From: Ceratotherium simum simum | Lineage: Eukaryota > Chordata > Mammalia > Perissodactyla > Rhinocerotidae | NCBI RefSeq assembly: GCF_000283155.1 | Contig: NW_004454207.1 | Coordinates: 5,028,399-5,092,398 of the forward strand | Direction of reading: 5' to 3' | DNA length: 64,000 bases | Shown: positions 62,407 to 64,000 of the stretch, in pieces | Position numbering within the stretch: the first letter of the stretch is position 1 | How the letters are laid out: each line of letters opens with the position of its first letter | Program-made: the position numbers and the translations under genes | Notes under the pieces: generated by a model | Databases searched by the model: none | Seen by the model: only the letters and a program-made list of their open reading frames with translations | Told to the model about the DNA's origin: nothing

Positions 62407-64000
62407 GTAAGCCAGTTCCCAAGGGGCAACCAATGAAAGAAGGATTTCCATTCACATCTAAATGCCATTATAATTGAAGACCTTGTGGGGACATAGAACC
62501 TGCTCCGAACTGAGGTCTTAGAAACCCAGATCCCCTCCCCTATACTACCTCTGACTACCTATGAAACCTGTTTCACCTCATTTCTTCAGCTGTAAGATGG
62601 GATTGTTCTTCAGAAATTATCCAAAGTCCCTTTTAGTTCTTTTAACACCCAGATAAATATTTTCTGAACTTATGCATAAATTCCATGAAAGATCCTAAAT
62701 ATTTAAATATAACATGCTACAGCCAGATTATTTGGATAAATATGTAATACATATATTTTTAACCCAGTCAAGGCTCCTTTAGCCCTTTCTTCTGTTTTTA
62801 ATATATGTTCTAATAGGCATAGCATTAACACTAGGAAAGATTTTGTTGTCATATCATTAAATTTTCTGTTTCATCAAGTAAGACATGCAAGGAGACTCTG
62901 AAATTCTCTTGGTGGGCATTCTATCACCACTTCATGATTTGGAGAAATTATTTTGATTATGATAGCAGTTTAAAAGAGTCTTCCATTTCCTTAATTCTGA
63001 ATCCTCATACTATTTAAGCCTCAGAGCCAATTTTCATGGTTTTACATAGGAAATGAATACATACACGTTGGTCTTTCAATTCAACAAAAATTTATTGGGT
63101 TTCTACTAAATACCTAGGCCTGTGGGACATACTGATATGAGTGGGATAGTCCCTGCCCTCAAAATGCTCACATTATAGTCTAGAAGGCAAGTAAATGCCC
63201 CACAAATTATATTGAGACAAAATACAGCTATAAAGTTCTGCTGATTCGACATAAACTCACATAATGCTGAGGAGGAATAATGCTGTTTCAAAAGACCTGA
63301 AGAGTCGACTAAGGCCAGCTCTATATTTAGCAAACATGGCCCTAAAACACTATAGAGGAATCTGTGTTTTTAAGTTTTCTCCAAAATTCAGTATTAGAAA
63401 GTGCTCCTCTTCTGGGACCCCTCAATACTGGCAAGATACCCCTTTCGCTGTGTGCTACCTGCCGTGGCTCCAACCATCATACACTGAGTCTCCTACAGTG
63501 ACACTCCAAATGTGTAGCTCTCCTGAGTGCAAGAGTAAAAGCTACTCATAGCTCCTTGGGGGAAGGATAAGCTACCCGGACAAGGGAACCGATCCCCACC
63601 TTGTTCTCAAAGCTGGAATATTGGCTGTTATGCTAGCATCCAGGGAATATACTGTCAAATTCTTTGTAGCTTAGGAAAAGGGAGACACAAGGTCTTGCTC
63701 TGAATAAGGGATCCTAGAGGCCATTCACCAGGCCCTGTTGGTCATGAAGCTCTGTGGTCCCATCATTCAGATGCCTGTGACTTAACTGGGTCCTGATGAT
63801 TTGAAGGAAAGTTTATGCCATACGTGGAACCCAGTCAGGGGTGCCAGGGTAGTTTCTGGGTGTCTGGTGGTTTCTGAGGAGCTGAGGGGGCCTGGGGATG
63901 GAAGTATGGGAGGTGCTGTATGTAATCCTATGAACGTGTTATTTATTATTACTATTATTAATATTTCAAAGAATGATTTGCCAAATCAGCTTTTTCTGAT
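62407..64000. other. BMX intron after coding exon 15, to the window edge
   Basis: No further BMX exon is found; the next should encode the activation loop. A MIR-like patch lies near 62560-62640, and a piece of the unnamed old repeat family at 63070-63240 (TTTATTGGGTTTCTACTAAATACCTAGG, TCCCTGCCCTCAAAATGCTCACATTATAG). Nothing else is recognised. Confidence 0.6.

Overview
This is a vertebrate nuclear window and almost certainly mammalian X-chromosome DNA. The coding sequence is split into many short exons with consensus GT/AG splice sites. The introns are full of L1, L2, MIR, hAT, Tigger and LTR fragments. Eight copies of a tRNA-derived SINE with the GGCCGGCCCCGTGGC head and GTTAGCTCAGG tail of the equine repetitive elements (ERE) point to a perissodactyl, most likely a horse relative; rhinoceros or tapir cannot be excluded by eye. 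A run of 100 N inside one ERE copy shows that this is a draft assembly.

Two genes are present, arranged head to head. On the minus strand at the left is the 5' part of PIR (pirin, a nuclear iron-binding cupin): a CpG-island promoter and non-coding first exon at about 12.1-12.4 kb, the start-codon exon at 10,496-10,626, and the next coding exon at 2,816-2,908. The rest of PIR lies beyond the left edge. On the plus strand, from 28.3 kb to the right edge, is BMX, a TEC-family non-receptor tyrosine kinase. Fifteen coding exons can be placed to the base. They join in frame with no stop and give 532 complete codons (start methionine to the DFG motif and just past it). They cover the PH domain, the Btk zinc motif, a serine/acidic linker in place of a normal SH3, the SH2 domain and the kinase N-lobe through HRD and DFG. 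The activation-loop tyrosine and the C-lobe lie beyond the right edge. PIR beside BMX is the order known from human Xp22.

Layout: 1-12.4 kb PIR exons and introns; 12.5-28.3 kb the PIR-BMX interval, mostly old repeats, with a candidate TATA-driven non-coding first exon of BMX near 22.65-22.80 kb; 28.3-64 kb BMX. All eight ERE copies lie in the BMX half. Intron structures worth a look include an inverted pair of solo LTRs, a 245-base pyrimidine tract close to the acceptor of coding exon 6, a GATGT-type repeat almost touching the acceptor of coding exon 12, and several nested transposon insertions with readable target-site duplications.

The genes themselves are ordinary and intact. I found no bacterial-style operon, CRISPR array or undescribed gene system. 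The less expected observations are in the non-coding sequence.
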